This document shows, piece after piece, positions 8,380 to 17,245 of a DNA stretch of 64,000 bases. The stretch is from Streptomyces klenkii (lineage in GTDB: Bacteria; Actinomycetota; Actinomycetes; Streptomycetales; Streptomycetaceae). The stretch lies in contig NZ_RBAM01000008.1 in the NCBI RefSeq assembly GCF_003626645.1, positions 310,001 to 374,000 on the forward strand. The letters are read 5' to 3'. A program made the translations under genes and the position numbers. The number at the start of each line of letters is the position of its first letter. Position 1 is the stretch's first letter. Under the pieces are notes generated by a model that saw nothing but the letters and a program-made list of their open reading frames with translations, searched no databases and had not been told where the DNA came from.

Positions 8380-9189
8380 ATGGCCGTACGCACCTCCGCT
8401 CCCCCCAGCCGCCCCGTCGGCGCGGTGACCCGGGGTACGACCAATCCGAACCGGCTGCGCCGCATGGACCGCTGGATAGCCGACGCCCACGGGCCCGGGC
8501 TGCGCCGCAGCGCCGACCCGGTCGCCGTCGACCTGGGCTACGGCGCCGCGCCCTGGACCGCGGTCGAGCTGCTCGGGCGGCTGCGCACGGTGCGGGCGGA
8601 CGCGTCGGTCGTCGGCATAGAGATCGAGCCCGCGCGCGTCGAGGGCGCCCGGCCGTACGCCCGGGACGGCCTGTCCTTCCGGCACGGCGGCTTCGAGATA
8701 CCGCTCGACGGCGGGCGGCGGCCCGCGCTGATACGGGCGGCGAACGTCCTGCGGCAGTACGACGAGGCCGCGGTCGCCGCCGTCTGGGACCGGCTCCGGG
8801 CGCGGCTCGCGCCGGACGGGCTGCTCGTGGAGGGCACGTGCGACGAGATAGGGCGGCGGCACGTGTGGGTCGCGATCGGCCCCGAGGGGCCGCGCACGGT
8901 CACCTTCGCGGCCCGGCTCGGCTCCCTGCACACCCCGTCCGACCTGGCCGAACGCCTCCCTAAGGCGCTCATCCACCGCAATGTTCCCGGCGAGCCGGTG
9001 CACGCGTTCCTGCGCGACTTCGACCGGGCGTGGGCCGCCGCGGCGCCCTACGCCGCGCTGAGCGCCCGGCAGCGGTGGATCCGTACGGTGGCCGCGCTGC
9101 GGGCGGACTGGCCCGTGGTGGACGGGCCGCGCCGGTGGCGCCAGGGAGAGGTCACGGTGGCGTGGGAGGCCCTGGCACCTCGCGGCTAG
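8380..9189 (+). CDS. Class I SAM-dependent methyltransferase-like protein
   Basis: 269-aa protein with a Rossmann-type SAM site: motif I VDLGYGAAPWTAVELL (about residues 48-63) and an acidic residue after strand 2 (IEIEPARVEGA). A region near residue 150 (LLVEGTCDEIGRRH) fits a post-motif strand. No substrate-specific domain is visible. It is divergent from mshA and stands alone. The fold assignment is fairly safe, the activity is not. Confidence 0.75.
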   Translation: MAVRTSAPPSRPVGAVTRGTTNPNRLRRMDRWIADAHGPGLRRSADPVAVDLGYGAAPWTAVELLGRLRTVRADASVVGIEIEPARVEGARPYARDGLSFRHGGFEIPLDGGRRPALIRAANVLRQYDEAAVAAVWDRLRARLAPDGLLVEGTCDEIGRRHVWVAIGPEGPRTVTFAARLGSLHTPSDLAERLPKALIHRNVPGEPVHAFLRDFDRAWAAAAPYAALSARQRWIRTVAALRADWPVVDGPRRWRQGEVTVAWEALAPRG

Positions 9190-9226
9190 CGGGGCCCACT
9201 CGTACGGGCTGATGCGGCGGCAAATT

Positions 9227-9281
9227 CCGCCGGACCCTCGCCGTGGGGGTTTCGCGCCGTTGCGGCGGCAAAAATTTTTGC
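9227..9281 (+). repeat. Dispersed intergenic element, copy B (diverged), with AT hairpin
   Basis: Shares CCGCCGG, a G-rich centre and the terminal CGCCGTTGCGGCGG (9255-9268) with the other copies. It is followed by the perfect palindrome GCAAAAATTTTTGC (9268-9281), whose A and T tracts suggest a two-way terminator between convergent genes. Confidence 0.6.
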
Positions 9282-9288
9282 GGGCCGG

Positions 9289-9717
9289 TCAGCCGGCGGC
9301 TCCGGTGCCGGACAGCACCGCCAGCAACGCGTCCACGAGCTCCTTGTCCCGCTCCTCCGTCAGCCGTTCCCTCGCCTCCCCCGGCGGCAGCCACTCCACG
9401 CGGTCCACCTCGCGGCTCGGTACGAACGTGCCTTCCGTCGCCCGCGCGGCCCAGTAGCGGACCTCCTTCGGGCGGCCGGCCGCCACGTAGAAGGCCGTGG
9501 GCAGCGCCGCACCCGGCTCGCACTCCATGCCGGTCTCCTCGCGGACCTCGCGCAGGGCGCCCCCCAGCGCGTCCTCACCGCGCTTGAGCTTGCCTTTCGG
9601 ATGCGACCAATCGCCATATTTCGGCCTATGGACCAGCGCGATCTCCAGGCCTCCGCCGTGCCCCCGCCGCCACAGCACGCAGCCGGCGGCCCGCAGCGTC
9701 GTCGTCTCCCCCGTCAT
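9289..9717 (-). CDS. NUDIX hydrolase (polyphosphate operon)
   Basis: 142-aa NUDIX protein with a complete box: GKLKRGEDALGG followed by REVREETGM (about residues 41-63). NUDIX enzymes cleave nucleoside diphosphates linked to another group, including oxidised dNTPs, diadenosine polyphosphates and diphosphoinositols. The ATG at 9717 overlaps the stop of the CHAD gene (ATGA). The frame remains open far upstream but that part only shadows the CHAD gene. Its position as third gene after ppk and CHAD points to polyphosphate or nucleotide housekeeping, by inference. Confidence 0.9.
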   Translation of the reverse strand: MTGETTTLRAAGCVLWRRGHGGGLEIALVHRPKYGDWSHPKGKLKRGEDALGGALREVREETGMECEPGAALPTAFYVAAGRPKEVRYWAARATEGTFVPSREVDRVEWLPPGEARERLTEERDKELVDALLAVLSGTGAAG

Positions 9718-10901
9718 GACGGCGCCGCCACCGTGACCCGCTGCCAGATCCGGCCGAAGGCGAAGCGTGAGGCCTCGACCTCGTGGCGCTGGTCGGCGTG
9801 GAGGATGCCGAGGGCGTAGGCGGTGGCCGGGGCGATGCGCGGGGTGCGGGCGGCCGCGGCGGCGGCCGCGGCGGCCTCGGCGGCGTCGCGGTGCCGGTCG
9901 AGGGCCTGGCCGGCGCCGAGGAGGCGGACGGACAGGGCGGGGTCGGCCTCGGTCCGGAGGTGTTCGTCGAGGACTTCCTGGGCGTACCGCCGCAGCCGTA
10001 CGAGCCGCCGGACCTGGTGCCAGGGCGCGTCCTGCCGTCCCTCGGCGGGCGGCCCGTCGGGGGCCGGGGAGGCGGCGAGGCCATGGGCGAGGGCTTCGGC
10101 GTTGTACGGGTGGCCGGCGGTGGACAGCGGGAGCGCGTCGACGGCCTCGGTGAGCCGCCGCTGGGTCTGCTCGGCGAGCCGGGGCAGGGCGTCGTGGGCG
10201 GGGACGGCGCGCGCGCCGGGGTCGAGGGGCGCCTCGGAGGCGAGCAGGGCCGCGGCGTCGGCCACCGCGTGGAAGCGCGAGGTGCCGAGCGCTTGCAGGG
10301 CGGCGGAGTGGGCGCGCGTCCGGGCGAGGGTGAGCTGCCGTTCCAGCAGGGCGCCGGCCCGGGCGGCGCCGACCGTCAGGCCGCAGCCCGCCGCGCCGCC
10401 GCCCTCCGTGCCGGACAGCCGGTGCAGCGCCCCCCGCAGCCGGGCGAGCCGCGCCGCGTAGGCATGCTCCCGCCCCAGCAGCTCCGACAGCCACACCAGC
10501 TCCGTACGGATCTGGTCCGTCCAGTCGGTGTCCGTCAGCGGGCGGTAGACGTAGAGGGCGCCGGCGATGCGCCGGGCGGAGCGGCGCAGCAGCCGGGCCG
10601 CCTCCCCCGCCTCGTCGGCGTCGGCGCCGCTCTCGCCGTGGAGGCGCAGGCTGCGCAGGAACTCCACCGCCTGGGTGTGCAGATAGCCGGCCAGGACGTC
10701 GCCCGCGGCCGCCGTGCCGGCGGAGCCCGCGGGGCCGGCGAGGCTCGCGGGAGCGGGGCCTGCGGCGGTGCGCACGGCCGGGTACTTCGTCGTCATCGTG
10801 TCGCGCCCCCCGGCGGCGGTGTCCTCAAGCGCGGCGAGCGCGCCCGTATCCGTGTCTGATTGCGTATCGGTGGGCGTGGGTTCATGGGGTTGCTGAGCCA
10901 C
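9714..10901 (-). CDS. CHAD domain protein (polyphosphate-binding)
   Basis: 395-aa protein with a His-containing alpha-helical CHAD domain over about residues 65-385. Two four-helix bundles carry rows of basic residues (for example ARLLRRSARRIAGALYVYRP), the surface known in this family to bind polyphosphate. The first 60 residues are low-complexity. Its start overlaps the 3' end of ppk by 20 bp and its stop overlaps the NUDIX start, so the three genes form one tightly coupled operon. No CYTH domain is fused to it. Confidence 0.9.
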   Translation of the reverse strand: MAQQPHEPTPTDTQSDTDTGALAALEDTAAGGRDTMTTKYPAVRTAAGPAPASLAGPAGSAGTAAAGDVLAGYLHTQAVEFLRSLRLHGESGADADEAGEAARLLRRSARRIAGALYVYRPLTDTDWTDQIRTELVWLSELLGREHAYAARLARLRGALHRLSGTEGGGAAGCGLTVGAARAGALLERQLTLARTRAHSAALQALGTSRFHAVADAAALLASEAPLDPGARAVPAHDALPRLAEQTQRRLTEAVDALPLSTAGHPYNAEALAHGLAASPAPDGPPAEGRQDAPWHQVRRLVRLRRYAQEVLDEHLRTEADPALSVRLLGAGQALDRHRDAAEAAAAAAAAARTPRIAPATAYALGILHADQRHEVEASRFAFGRIWQRVTVAAPS

Positions 10902-13266
10902 GCCGGCGCCTCCGGGCGTCTATGAGCATCTCCTGGACGTTCCGCAGCGGCTGCCCGTCGCCGTCGGTGGCGTGCCGCGTCCAGCCGCCGTCGGGGCCGA
11001 GGTGCCAGGAGGCGGTGGAGTCGGACATGCCGGTCTCCAGCAGCCGGCTGAGCGAGGCCCGGTGCGCGGGGTCGGTGACGCGGACGAGCGCCTCGATGCG
11101 GCGGTCGAGGTTGCGGTGCATCATGTCGGCGCTGCCGAGCCACACTTCGGGCTCGCCGCCGTTGCCGAAGGCGAAGACCCGCGAGTGCTCCAGGAAGCGG
11201 CCGAGGACGCTGCGGACGCGGATGTTCTCCGACAGGCCCGGCACGCCGGGCCGCAGGGCGCAGATGCCGCGCACCCACACGTCGACCGGCACGCCGGCGC
11301 GGGCGGCGCGGTAGAGGGCGTCGATGACGGCCTCGTCGACCATCGAGTTGACCTTGATGCGGATGGACGCGGGCCGCCCGGCGCGGTGGTGCGCGACCTC
11401 CTTGGCTATCAGGGCGACGAGCCCGTCCCGCAGCGATCTGGGGGCGACGAGCAGCCGCCGGTAGGTCTCGCGGCGCGAGTAGCCGGAGAGGCGGTTGAAG
11501 AGGTCGGAGAGGTCCGCGCCGACCTGCGGGTCGGCGGTGAGCAGCCCGAGGTCCTCGTAGAGCCGTGCCGTCTTGGGGTGGTAGTTGCCGGTGCCGACGT
11601 GCGAGTAGCGGCGCAGGGTGTCGCCCTCCTGCCGCACGACCAGGGACAGCTTGCAGTGCGTCTTCAGGCCCACCAGGCCGTAGACGACGTGGCAGCCCGC
11701 CTCCTCCAGCTTGCGCGCCCACTTGATGTTGGCCTGCTCGTCGAAGCGCGCCTTGATCTCGACGAGGACGAGCACCTGCTTGCCCGACTCGGCCGCGTCT
11801 ATCAGGGCGTCGACGATGGGCGAGTCGCCCGAAGTGCGGTACAGCGTCTGCTTGATGGCGAGGACGTCGGGGTCGGCGGCGGCCTGCTCCAGGAACGCCT
11901 GCACGGAGGTGGAGAACGAGTCGTAGGGGTGGTGCAGGAGCACGTCGCGCTCGCGCAGGGCGGCGAAGATGTCGGGCGCGGAGGCCGATTCGACCTCGGC
12001 GAGGTCGCGGTGGGTGCCGGCCACGAACTTGGGGTACTTGAGCTCGGGCCGGTCCAGTGCGGCGATGCGGAAGAGCGCGGTGAGGTCGAGCGGGCCGGGC
12101 AGCGGGTAGACCTCGGCGTCGGAGATCTTCAGCTCGCGGACGAGGAGGTCGAGCACGTACGGGTCGATGGTCTCCTCGACCTCCAGCCGTACGGGCGGGC
12201 CGAAGCGGCGGCGCATGAGCTCCTTCTCCAGGGCCTGGAGCAGGTTCTCCGCGTCGTCCTCCTCGACCTCCAGGTCCTCGTTGCGCGTCACGCGGAACAT
12301 GTGGTGCGCGAGCACCTCCATGCCGGGGAAGAGCTCCTCCAGGTGCGCGGCGATGACGTCCTCCAGGGGGACGTAGCGCTGCGGGGAGGCCTCCAGGAAG
12401 CGGGAGAGGATCGGCGGCACCTTGACCCGGGCGAAGTGGTCGTGCCCGCTGACGGGGTTGCGGACGACGACGGCCAGGTTGAGGGAGAGGCCCGAGATGT
12501 ACGGGAAGGGGTGCGCGGGGTCGACGGCGAGCGGCGTCAGCACGGGGAAGATCTGCTGCCGGAAGAGGGTGAAGAGGCGGCCCTGCTCCTTGTCGGTCAG
12601 CTCGTTCCAGCGGATGAGGTGGATGCCCTCCTCGGCGAGGGCGGGGGCGACGTCCTGCTGGTAGCAGGCGGCGTGCCGGGCCATGAGCTCGCGGGAGCGG
12701 GTCCAGATCAGCTCCAGCACCTCGCGGGGCTGGAGCCCGGAGGCGGAGCGGGTGGCCACGCCGGTGGCGATGCGGCGCTTGAGGCCGGCGACGCGCACCA
12801 TGAAGAACTCGTCCAGGTTGCTCGCGAAGATCGCGAGGAAGTTGGCGCGTTCCAGCAGGGGGGTGTCCGGGTCCTCCGCCAGCTCCAGGACGCGCTCGTT
12901 GAACGCCAGCCAGCTGCGCTCGCGGTCCAGGAAGCGGCCTTGCGGGAGCGGCCCGTCGCCGTAGGGGTCGTCGCCGGCGTCCCGGCCGGCCTCGCGGGCC
13001 GGGCGGGGGCCGTAGCCGTCGTGCCCGTATCCGTCGTGACCGTAGCCGTCGTCGTCGTACGCGTCGTGACCGTACGGGTACGGGCCGAGGTCGGCGTCCA
13101 GGTCGGGCTCCAGGCCCGGGGAAGCGGCGGGGCCGGCGACGGCGTAGGGCCGGTGCGCGGCGATGGAGCCGACCGAGGGCTGCGGGTTCCCGTACGCCTC
13201 GGCGAGGCGCTCGCCGTGCGGCCGGTCCGGCCGGCCGTTTGCCTGTGCGCTGGACGACTGGGTCAT
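10882..13266 (-). CDS. ppk: RNA degradosome-type polyphosphate kinase
   Basis: 794-aa polyphosphate kinase 1, which reversibly polymerises the ATP gamma-phosphate into polyphosphate. The ATG at 13266 gives MTQSSSAQ, the usual Streptomyces N-terminus. A variable acidic/Tyr-Gly-His region (DGYGHDGYGHDGYG, about residues 70-85) precedes the conserved N domain (LDRERSWLAFNERVLELA). The catalytic phosphohistidine lies in YSHVGTGNYHPKTARLY. It heads the ppk-CHAD-NUDIX operon and has a PHO box about 110 bp upstream, in agreement with known PhoP control of ppk in Streptomyces. Confidence 0.96.
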   Translation of the reverse strand: MTQSSSAQANGRPDRPHGERLAEAYGNPQPSVGSIAAHRPYAVAGPAASPGLEPDLDADLGPYPYGHDAYDDDGYGHDGYGHDGYGPRPAREAGRDAGDDPYGDGPLPQGRFLDRERSWLAFNERVLELAEDPDTPLLERANFLAIFASNLDEFFMVRVAGLKRRIATGVATRSASGLQPREVLELIWTRSRELMARHAACYQQDVAPALAEEGIHLIRWNELTDKEQGRLFTLFRQQIFPVLTPLAVDPAHPFPYISGLSLNLAVVVRNPVSGHDHFARVKVPPILSRFLEASPQRYVPLEDVIAAHLEELFPGMEVLAHHMFRVTRNEDLEVEEDDAENLLQALEKELMRRRFGPPVRLEVEETIDPYVLDLLVRELKISDAEVYPLPGPLDLTALFRIAALDRPELKYPKFVAGTHRDLAEVESASAPDIFAALRERDVLLHHPYDSFSTSVQAFLEQAAADPDVLAIKQTLYRTSGDSPIVDALIDAAESGKQVLVLVEIKARFDEQANIKWARKLEEAGCHVVYGLVGLKTHCKLSLVVRQEGDTLRRYSHVGTGNYHPKTARLYEDLGLLTADPQVGADLSDLFNRLSGYSRRETYRRLLVAPRSLRDGLVALIAKEVAHHRAGRPASIRIKVNSMVDEAVIDALYRAARAGVPVDVWVRGICALRPGVPGLSENIRVRSVLGRFLEHSRVFAFGNGGEPEVWLGSADMMHRNLDRRIEALVRVTDPAHRASLSRLLETGMSDSTASWHLGPDGGWTRHATDGDGQPLRNVQEMLIDARRRRRGSATP

Positions 13267-13377
13267 GTTCCCATGGTGCCGCGCCGGGGGCGGGCCGGGC
13301 GCGTCGACGGCGGGCGCGTCGGGGGCGGCGCGGAGCCTTCGAGCGGGTGCGGGTGGCACAGCGGGCTGCATTCCGCA

Positions 13378-13410
13378 AGGCTCGCAACCGCGGTTGAATC
13401 GCAGGTGAAG
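13378..13410 (-). promoter_or_regulatory. PHO box upstream of ppk
   Basis: On the minus strand, successive 11-bp units read CTTCACCTGCG (13410-13400), ATTCAACCGCG (13399-13389) and GTTGCGAGCCT (13388-13378). The first two resemble the PhoP direct-repeat consensus. The site lies 112-144 bp upstream of the ppk start. Confidence 0.65.
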
Positions 13411-13445
13411 CCCACATGTCGTGCGGGCAACCGACCGGGGGCCCT

Positions 13446-13475
13446 CCGGGCGGCGGACCCGGGCTTGCCGCCCGG
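13446..13475 (-). terminator. Possible terminator after the ABC permease gene
   Basis: 9-bp perfect stem (CCGGGCGGC/GCCGCCCGG) with a 12-base loop, 18 bp past the permease stop. There is no T tract. Confidence 0.45.
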
Positions 13476-13492
13476 CCGGTGGAACCCGCAGG

Positions 13493-14554
13493 TCAGGGGC
13501 TGAGTCGCCGGACTCGCCGGACGGCTCCTGCCGCCAGCAGGGCCGCCGCGCCCGTCACGATGCCCGCCTGGGTCCATTGCAGGCGCCGGAAGTGTGATGC
13601 CGGATGGTAGTCGACGTACCAGCCGGTGGCTCCGTGGTCGGTGACGCAGCGCTGGATCGAGAAGTTCACGGCGCAGCCCGCGTCGGGCATGCGCCCGCCC
13701 GACGGGGTGGTCATCCCGCGCTCGTAGCGCCAGGAGTCCCCGGCCTGGACGGCGGGCGGATAGCCGGCCGACACCGGGACGGTCTCCGTGACCGGGTCCG
13801 TCAGGTACGGGCGGACGGCGGTCAGCGGCCAGTACAGCAGGAGGCACGCGGCGGCCGTGGCCGCCATGGCCGGCAGTGTGCGGCGCACCAGCAGGCCCGC
13901 GAGGGCGCCGAGCGCGCAGCCGGCCAGCACGCCGGCGACGGGCGCGGGCCCGAGCGCGTCGAACGTCTCGTACCAGCGCGGGCCGTGCACGATCCAGTCG
14001 CGCTCCAGGAGCCGCGCGGACGACCAGGTCCAGCTGTACACGGCGGCCAGCACCGAGGCGCCCGCGAGGAGGGCGAGGACCGGCAGGGCGAGCTTCGCGG
14101 CGAACCAGCGCAGGGGCGAAACGGACTGGGTCCACACCACCTTGTACGTACCGCTCTCCAGCTCCCGTGCGATCACGGGCCCGGCCACGATCATGCCGGC
14201 GAGGAGGGGCAGGAACTCCAGGACGTGGCCGTTGTAGGTGAGCAGGCCGCTGTAGCGGGACAGGAAGCCCTCGGCGGCGGCCTGGTGCGCCGCACACGCG
14301 TCACCGCCCTGGGTGCAGGGGACGTTCAGGCCGTGCTCCGCGAGGTACGCGGTCATCGCGCCGCGCAGCCAGAGGAGTTCGGCGCAGAGCGCGGCGAGGA
14401 CGGCGAGGGCGATCCAGGCGGTGGTGCGGTGCTGCCGCCAGACGACCCAGGCGACGCCGAGGGAGCGGGGCGGGCGGGCGGCGCGGTCGATGGTCGTGGC
14501 TGTGGCTGTGGCTTCGGCGGCGGTCTCGGCGGCGGTCTCCGCCGTGGTGCTCAC
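13493..14554 (-). CDS. ABC transporter permease (YtrA-regulated system)
   Basis: 353-aa integral membrane protein with about six hydrophobic segments, starting near residue 30 (WIALAVLAALCAELLW) and ending near the C-terminus (GIVTGAAALLAAGAV). The GTG at 14554 overlaps the stop of the ATPase gene (GTGA), so it is translationally coupled and forms the membrane partner of that ATPase. A longer frame upstream is shadow. Systems of this type are ABC-2-like exporters controlled by small GntR repressors; the substrate is unknown. Confidence 0.85.
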   Translation of the reverse strand: MSTTAETAAETAAEATATATTIDRAARPPRSLGVAWVVWRQHRTTAWIALAVLAALCAELLWLRGAMTAYLAEHGLNVPCTQGGDACAAHQAAAEGFLSRYSGLLTYNGHVLEFLPLLAGMIVAGPVIARELESGTYKVVWTQSVSPLRWFAAKLALPVLALLAGASVLAAVYSWTWSSARLLERDWIVHGPRWYETFDALGPAPVAGVLAGCALGALAGLLVRRTLPAMAATAAACLLLYWPLTAVRPYLTDPVTETVPVSAGYPPAVQAGDSWRYERGMTTPSGGRMPDAGCAVNFSIQRCVTDHGATGWYVDYHPASHFRRLQWTQAGIVTGAAALLAAGAVRRVRRLSP

Positions 14555-15486
14555 GCTGCCGCCTTGAAGCGGCGCGGTTCGGCGCTGGGGGCGAGGAGCG
14601 GGGGCGCGCCCGGGGTGCGCAGGTGGGCGAGGAGGAGCTCCTCCAGGGAGGGCTCGGAGGCCCGCCACTGCCCGGCGACCGGGCCGTCGGGCCGGACGAG
14701 GGCGGTCAGCTGCCGCCCCGTGGCGCGGGCCTCGACGACGGTGTGCACGGCGAACTCCCGCGGCAGGTCCGGGCCTTCGTGGCGGCCCACGAGGACGGTG
14801 TGCGCGGCGAGCAGGTCCTCGACCTCGCCCGCGAGCCGGACCCGGCCGTCGGCTATCAGCAGCAGGTAGTCGCAGACGCCGTCGAGCTCGGCGAGGACGT
14901 GGGAGGCGATCACGACGGTGGTGGCGTTCCCGGCGGCCTGGGTCATGAGGGCCGCCGTCATCTCGTGCCGCACGAGCGGGTCGAGGTCGGCCATCGGCTC
15001 GTCCAGCAGCAGGACGTCGGGGCGCTTGCCGAAGGCGAGGGCCAGGGCCACGCGGGTGCGCTGGCCGCCGGAGAGGTCGCCGATGCGGGCGCCGGACGAC
15101 AGCCCGCCGTCGGCGACCGTGGCCTCGGCGGCGGCCTGGTCCCAGCGGCCGGGGTTGAGCTCGCGGCCCATGCGGAGGGTGTCGGCGATCGTGAACTGCG
15201 GGTAGAGCGGCTTGTCCTGGGAGAGGTAGGCGACACGCGGACGCACGTCCGCGGCGCCCGGGCGGCCGCCGAAGACGGTGAGCGAGCCCTTGGTGGGGCG
15301 GGTCAGCCCCGCGGCGAGCGACAGCAGCGTGGACTTGCCCGCGCCGTTGGGCCCGACGAGCGCGCAGACCCGGCCCGCGGGCAGCCGGAAGGAGCAGTCC
15401 TGCAACGCCCAGCGGCGCCGGTGGCGCACGCCGAGGCCGACGGCCTCCAGGGCGGTCCGCTCGGGTTGGTACGTCAGGCCGGTCAT
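14551..15486 (-). CDS. ABC transporter ATP-binding protein
   Basis: 311-aa ATPase with Walker A GPNGAGKST (about residues 44-52), signature LSGGQRTR, Walker B VLLLDEPMADLDPL and the switch His in VIASHVLAEL. The region after residue 220 is the variable C-terminal extension common in ABC-2 drug-export ATPases. It follows the GntR gene by 32 bp and overlaps the permease by 4 bp, giving a GntR-ATPase-permease operon. Confidence 0.92.
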   Translation of the reverse strand: MTGLTYQPERTALEAVGLGVRHRRRWALQDCSFRLPAGRVCALVGPNGAGKSTLLSLAAGLTRPTKGSLTVFGGRPGAADVRPRVAYLSQDKPLYPQFTIADTLRMGRELNPGRWDQAAAEATVADGGLSSGARIGDLSGGQRTRVALALAFGKRPDVLLLDEPMADLDPLVRHEMTAALMTQAAGNATTVVIASHVLAELDGVCDYLLLIADGRVRLAGEVEDLLAAHTVLVGRHEGPDLPREFAVHTVVEARATGRQLTALVRPDGPVAGQWRASEPSLEELLLAHLRTPGAPPLLAPSAEPRRFKAAA

Positions 15487-15518
15487 CCGATCCGCTCCCC
15501 CTACGTCCTGCCTACGTT

Positions 15519-15938
15519 CTACGTTGCTGTTCCGGCGGCCCCCGCCGCCCCCGCGGGCCCGTCGAACCCGTCCTCCAGCACGGAGGCGAGCAGCGCGGCG
15601 ACGTCCTCACGGTCGAGGCCGGCCTCGCGGGCGCGGTGCATCCAGTCGGCCAGCTCGGCCCGCAGCGGGGAACCGGCGGCGGCCTGCGGCCGGGCCAGCG
15701 AGCGCCGCACGAACGTCCCGAGCCCCGGCCGCGCCTCGACGAGCCCCTCGCGGTCGAGCTCGCGGTAGGCCTTCAGGACGGTGTTGGGGTTGATCGCCGT
15801 GGCCGCGACGACCTCCTTGGCCGTGGGCAGCTTGTCCCCGGGCGCGAGCAGCCCCAGCCGGAGCGCCTGTTTGACCTGCTGGACGATCTGGAGGTACGTG
15901 GCGACCCCGCTGCGCCGGTCGATGCGGAACTCGACCAC
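15519..15938 (-). CDS. GntR family (YtrA subfamily) transcriptional regulator
   Basis: 139-aa repressor with an N-terminal winged HTH (YLQIVQQVKQALRLGLLAPG, then the recognition region NPNTVLKAYRELDREG) and a short helical C-terminus of the YtrA subtype. The GTG at 15938 follows GAAAGG and gives the family start (VVEFRIDRRSG). A perfect 9-bp inverted repeat overlaps its leader, so it most likely represses its own operon until a cell-envelope or drug signal appears. Confidence 0.9.
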   Translation of the reverse strand: MVEFRIDRRSGVATYLQIVQQVKQALRLGLLAPGDKLPTAKEVVAATAINPNTVLKAYRELDREGLVEARPGLGTFVRRSLARPQAAAGSPLRAELADWMHRAREAGLDREDVAALLASVLEDGFDGPAGAAGAAGTAT

Positions 15939-15946
15939 GCGGGCCC

Positions 15947-15970
15947 CTTTCACTACTTGACTAGTGAAAG
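15947..15970 (-). promoter_or_regulatory. Operator of the YtrA-type GntR regulator
   Basis: CTTTCACTA (15947-15955) and TAGTGAAAG (15962-15970) form a perfect 9-bp inverted repeat around a 6-bp centre. It covers the ribosome-binding region of the GntR gene, so bound repressor would sit right at the start of the transcript. Confidence 0.75.
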
Positions 15971-15994
15971 GGTGCGGGACGGGGGTGTGACCTG

Positions 15995-16984
15995 TCAAAC
16001 GGGGACCGCCCCGCCGCCCCCGCGCAGGGCCGCCCGGACGGCGCCCGCTCCCCGCAGCGCGGCCGCCACGGCACCGGGCACGGCGGGCGCGTCACAGCAG
16101 CACTCCCGGCACAGGACCTCGTCCGCTACGGGCCGGAACAGCCGCGGCTGAACATGATCGCCTCCGCACTCCCGCATCCCCGCCACCCGTGGCGGCGGCG
16201 CCCCGCCCACTTGCGGCATCGAGGCCCGCTGCGCGGCGAACGCCGGAGCCGGGGGCATCTTACGGACCAGCCGGCCCCGGACCAGGCCCGCCGGATGATG
16301 CACCACCCGGGGGAGACGGGCGGTCAGCGCCTCACGGAATTCCGCCATCGGGACGCCCCGCTGCAACCACTCCCCCGCCAGCGGCGCCAGCCGCGCCACG
16401 TCCGGCGCCGACAGTCGCAGCCGCCGCTCGGCGCGGGCGACGGCTGCCAGCGCCCGGGCCCCGCGCTCGATCAGAGGCGCGGGGGGCCCGGTCCACTCGG
16501 GAGGGGGGTCCGCCGCCTGCCCGGCCGCCTGCTCGGCCGTCTCCCCGGCCGCCGGGGAGGGAGGGTGGCAGCTGTTCTCACCGTTGTTGTCTTTGGGGTA
16601 ACGGCCGACGGACCGGCCGGTCGGCTCACCGGCGGCCGGAATCCCGCCCGTCGGCGGCCCGCCGCCCCGCACGGCCAGCGCCTCCTCCGCGGACAGCGGC
16701 ACGCTCGACACCAGCTGAGTCGTCGACCACCGTCCACCCTCACCCTGGAGCCGCCACTCGTGGAGGTAGCCCTCGCCCAGGAGCTGGCGCTTCGCCCGAA
16801 GGAAGGCAATCTTCTTGATCCCCGCGCGCTCCGCGGTCTTCGACAGCGGCTCGTTCGCACCGTCCGGCAGAGATAACTGCCAGGTCAGAAGCCGGACGGC
16901 GTCGGAGGACAGCCGGGGGTGGCGGAGGATCTCGTTGGGAACTTGCGTGAAGAAGGACGCGGGAGGGATAGCATGCTTGAGCAT
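15995..16984 (-). CDS. Helix-turn-helix protein with C-terminal Cys cluster
   Basis: 329-aa protein of a type common in Streptomyces accessory regions. The first 110 residues look like a winged-helix unit (LPNEILRHP-like start at residue 15, AERAGIKKIAFLRAKRQLLGEGYLHEW). The middle is Pro/Gly-rich and disordered, followed by a helical segment near residues 195-260. Cys/His residues near the end (MRECGGDHV, LCRECCC) could form a zinc ribbon. The ATG at 16984 is the most likely start although its ribosome site is poor; an open frame extends to 17083. The function is not known; it resembles phage or plasmid replication-initiation regulators in its N-terminus. Confidence 0.7.
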   Translation of the reverse strand: MLKHAIPPASFFTQVPNEILRHPRLSSDAVRLLTWQLSLPDGANEPLSKTAERAGIKKIAFLRAKRQLLGEGYLHEWRLQGEGGRWSTTQLVSSVPLSAEEALAVRGGGPPTGGIPAAGEPTGRSVGRYPKDNNGENSCHPPSPAAGETAEQAAGQAADPPPEWTGPPAPLIERGARALAAVARAERRLRLSAPDVARLAPLAGEWLQRGVPMAEFREALTARLPRVVHHPAGLVRGRLVRKMPPAPAFAAQRASMPQVGGAPPPRVAGMRECGGDHVQPRLFRPVADEVLCRECCCDAPAVPGAVAAALRGAGAVRAALRGGGGAVPV

Positions 16985-17245
16985 CAGTGAGGAGCCTTTG
17001 CTTGAGCTCTCCTTGTGGGTGTAGGCCCTCGGCTCGGTGTTGCTAGCACCGCCGGGGGCCGCCTCGCTTTCTGAACGAGGCAACCCGATGCGCGCACGCT
17101 AGCCGCAAACGCACACGAACACGCCACGGCGGGCCAACTTCCGCCCCCACCGGGTGAATCGCCTCCCTAGACCGGATCGACGAGCTCGGCAGTCCCGTAG
17201 GCTGCGCGCCGCCGACGCCGCCGGTGGGCGGCTGAGCCGGCCCGA

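Noticed and set aside
10972..13503. 843-codon plus-strand frame
   Set aside because: Antisense to ppk; it has no recognisable domain, while ppk shows its catalytic His and family start.
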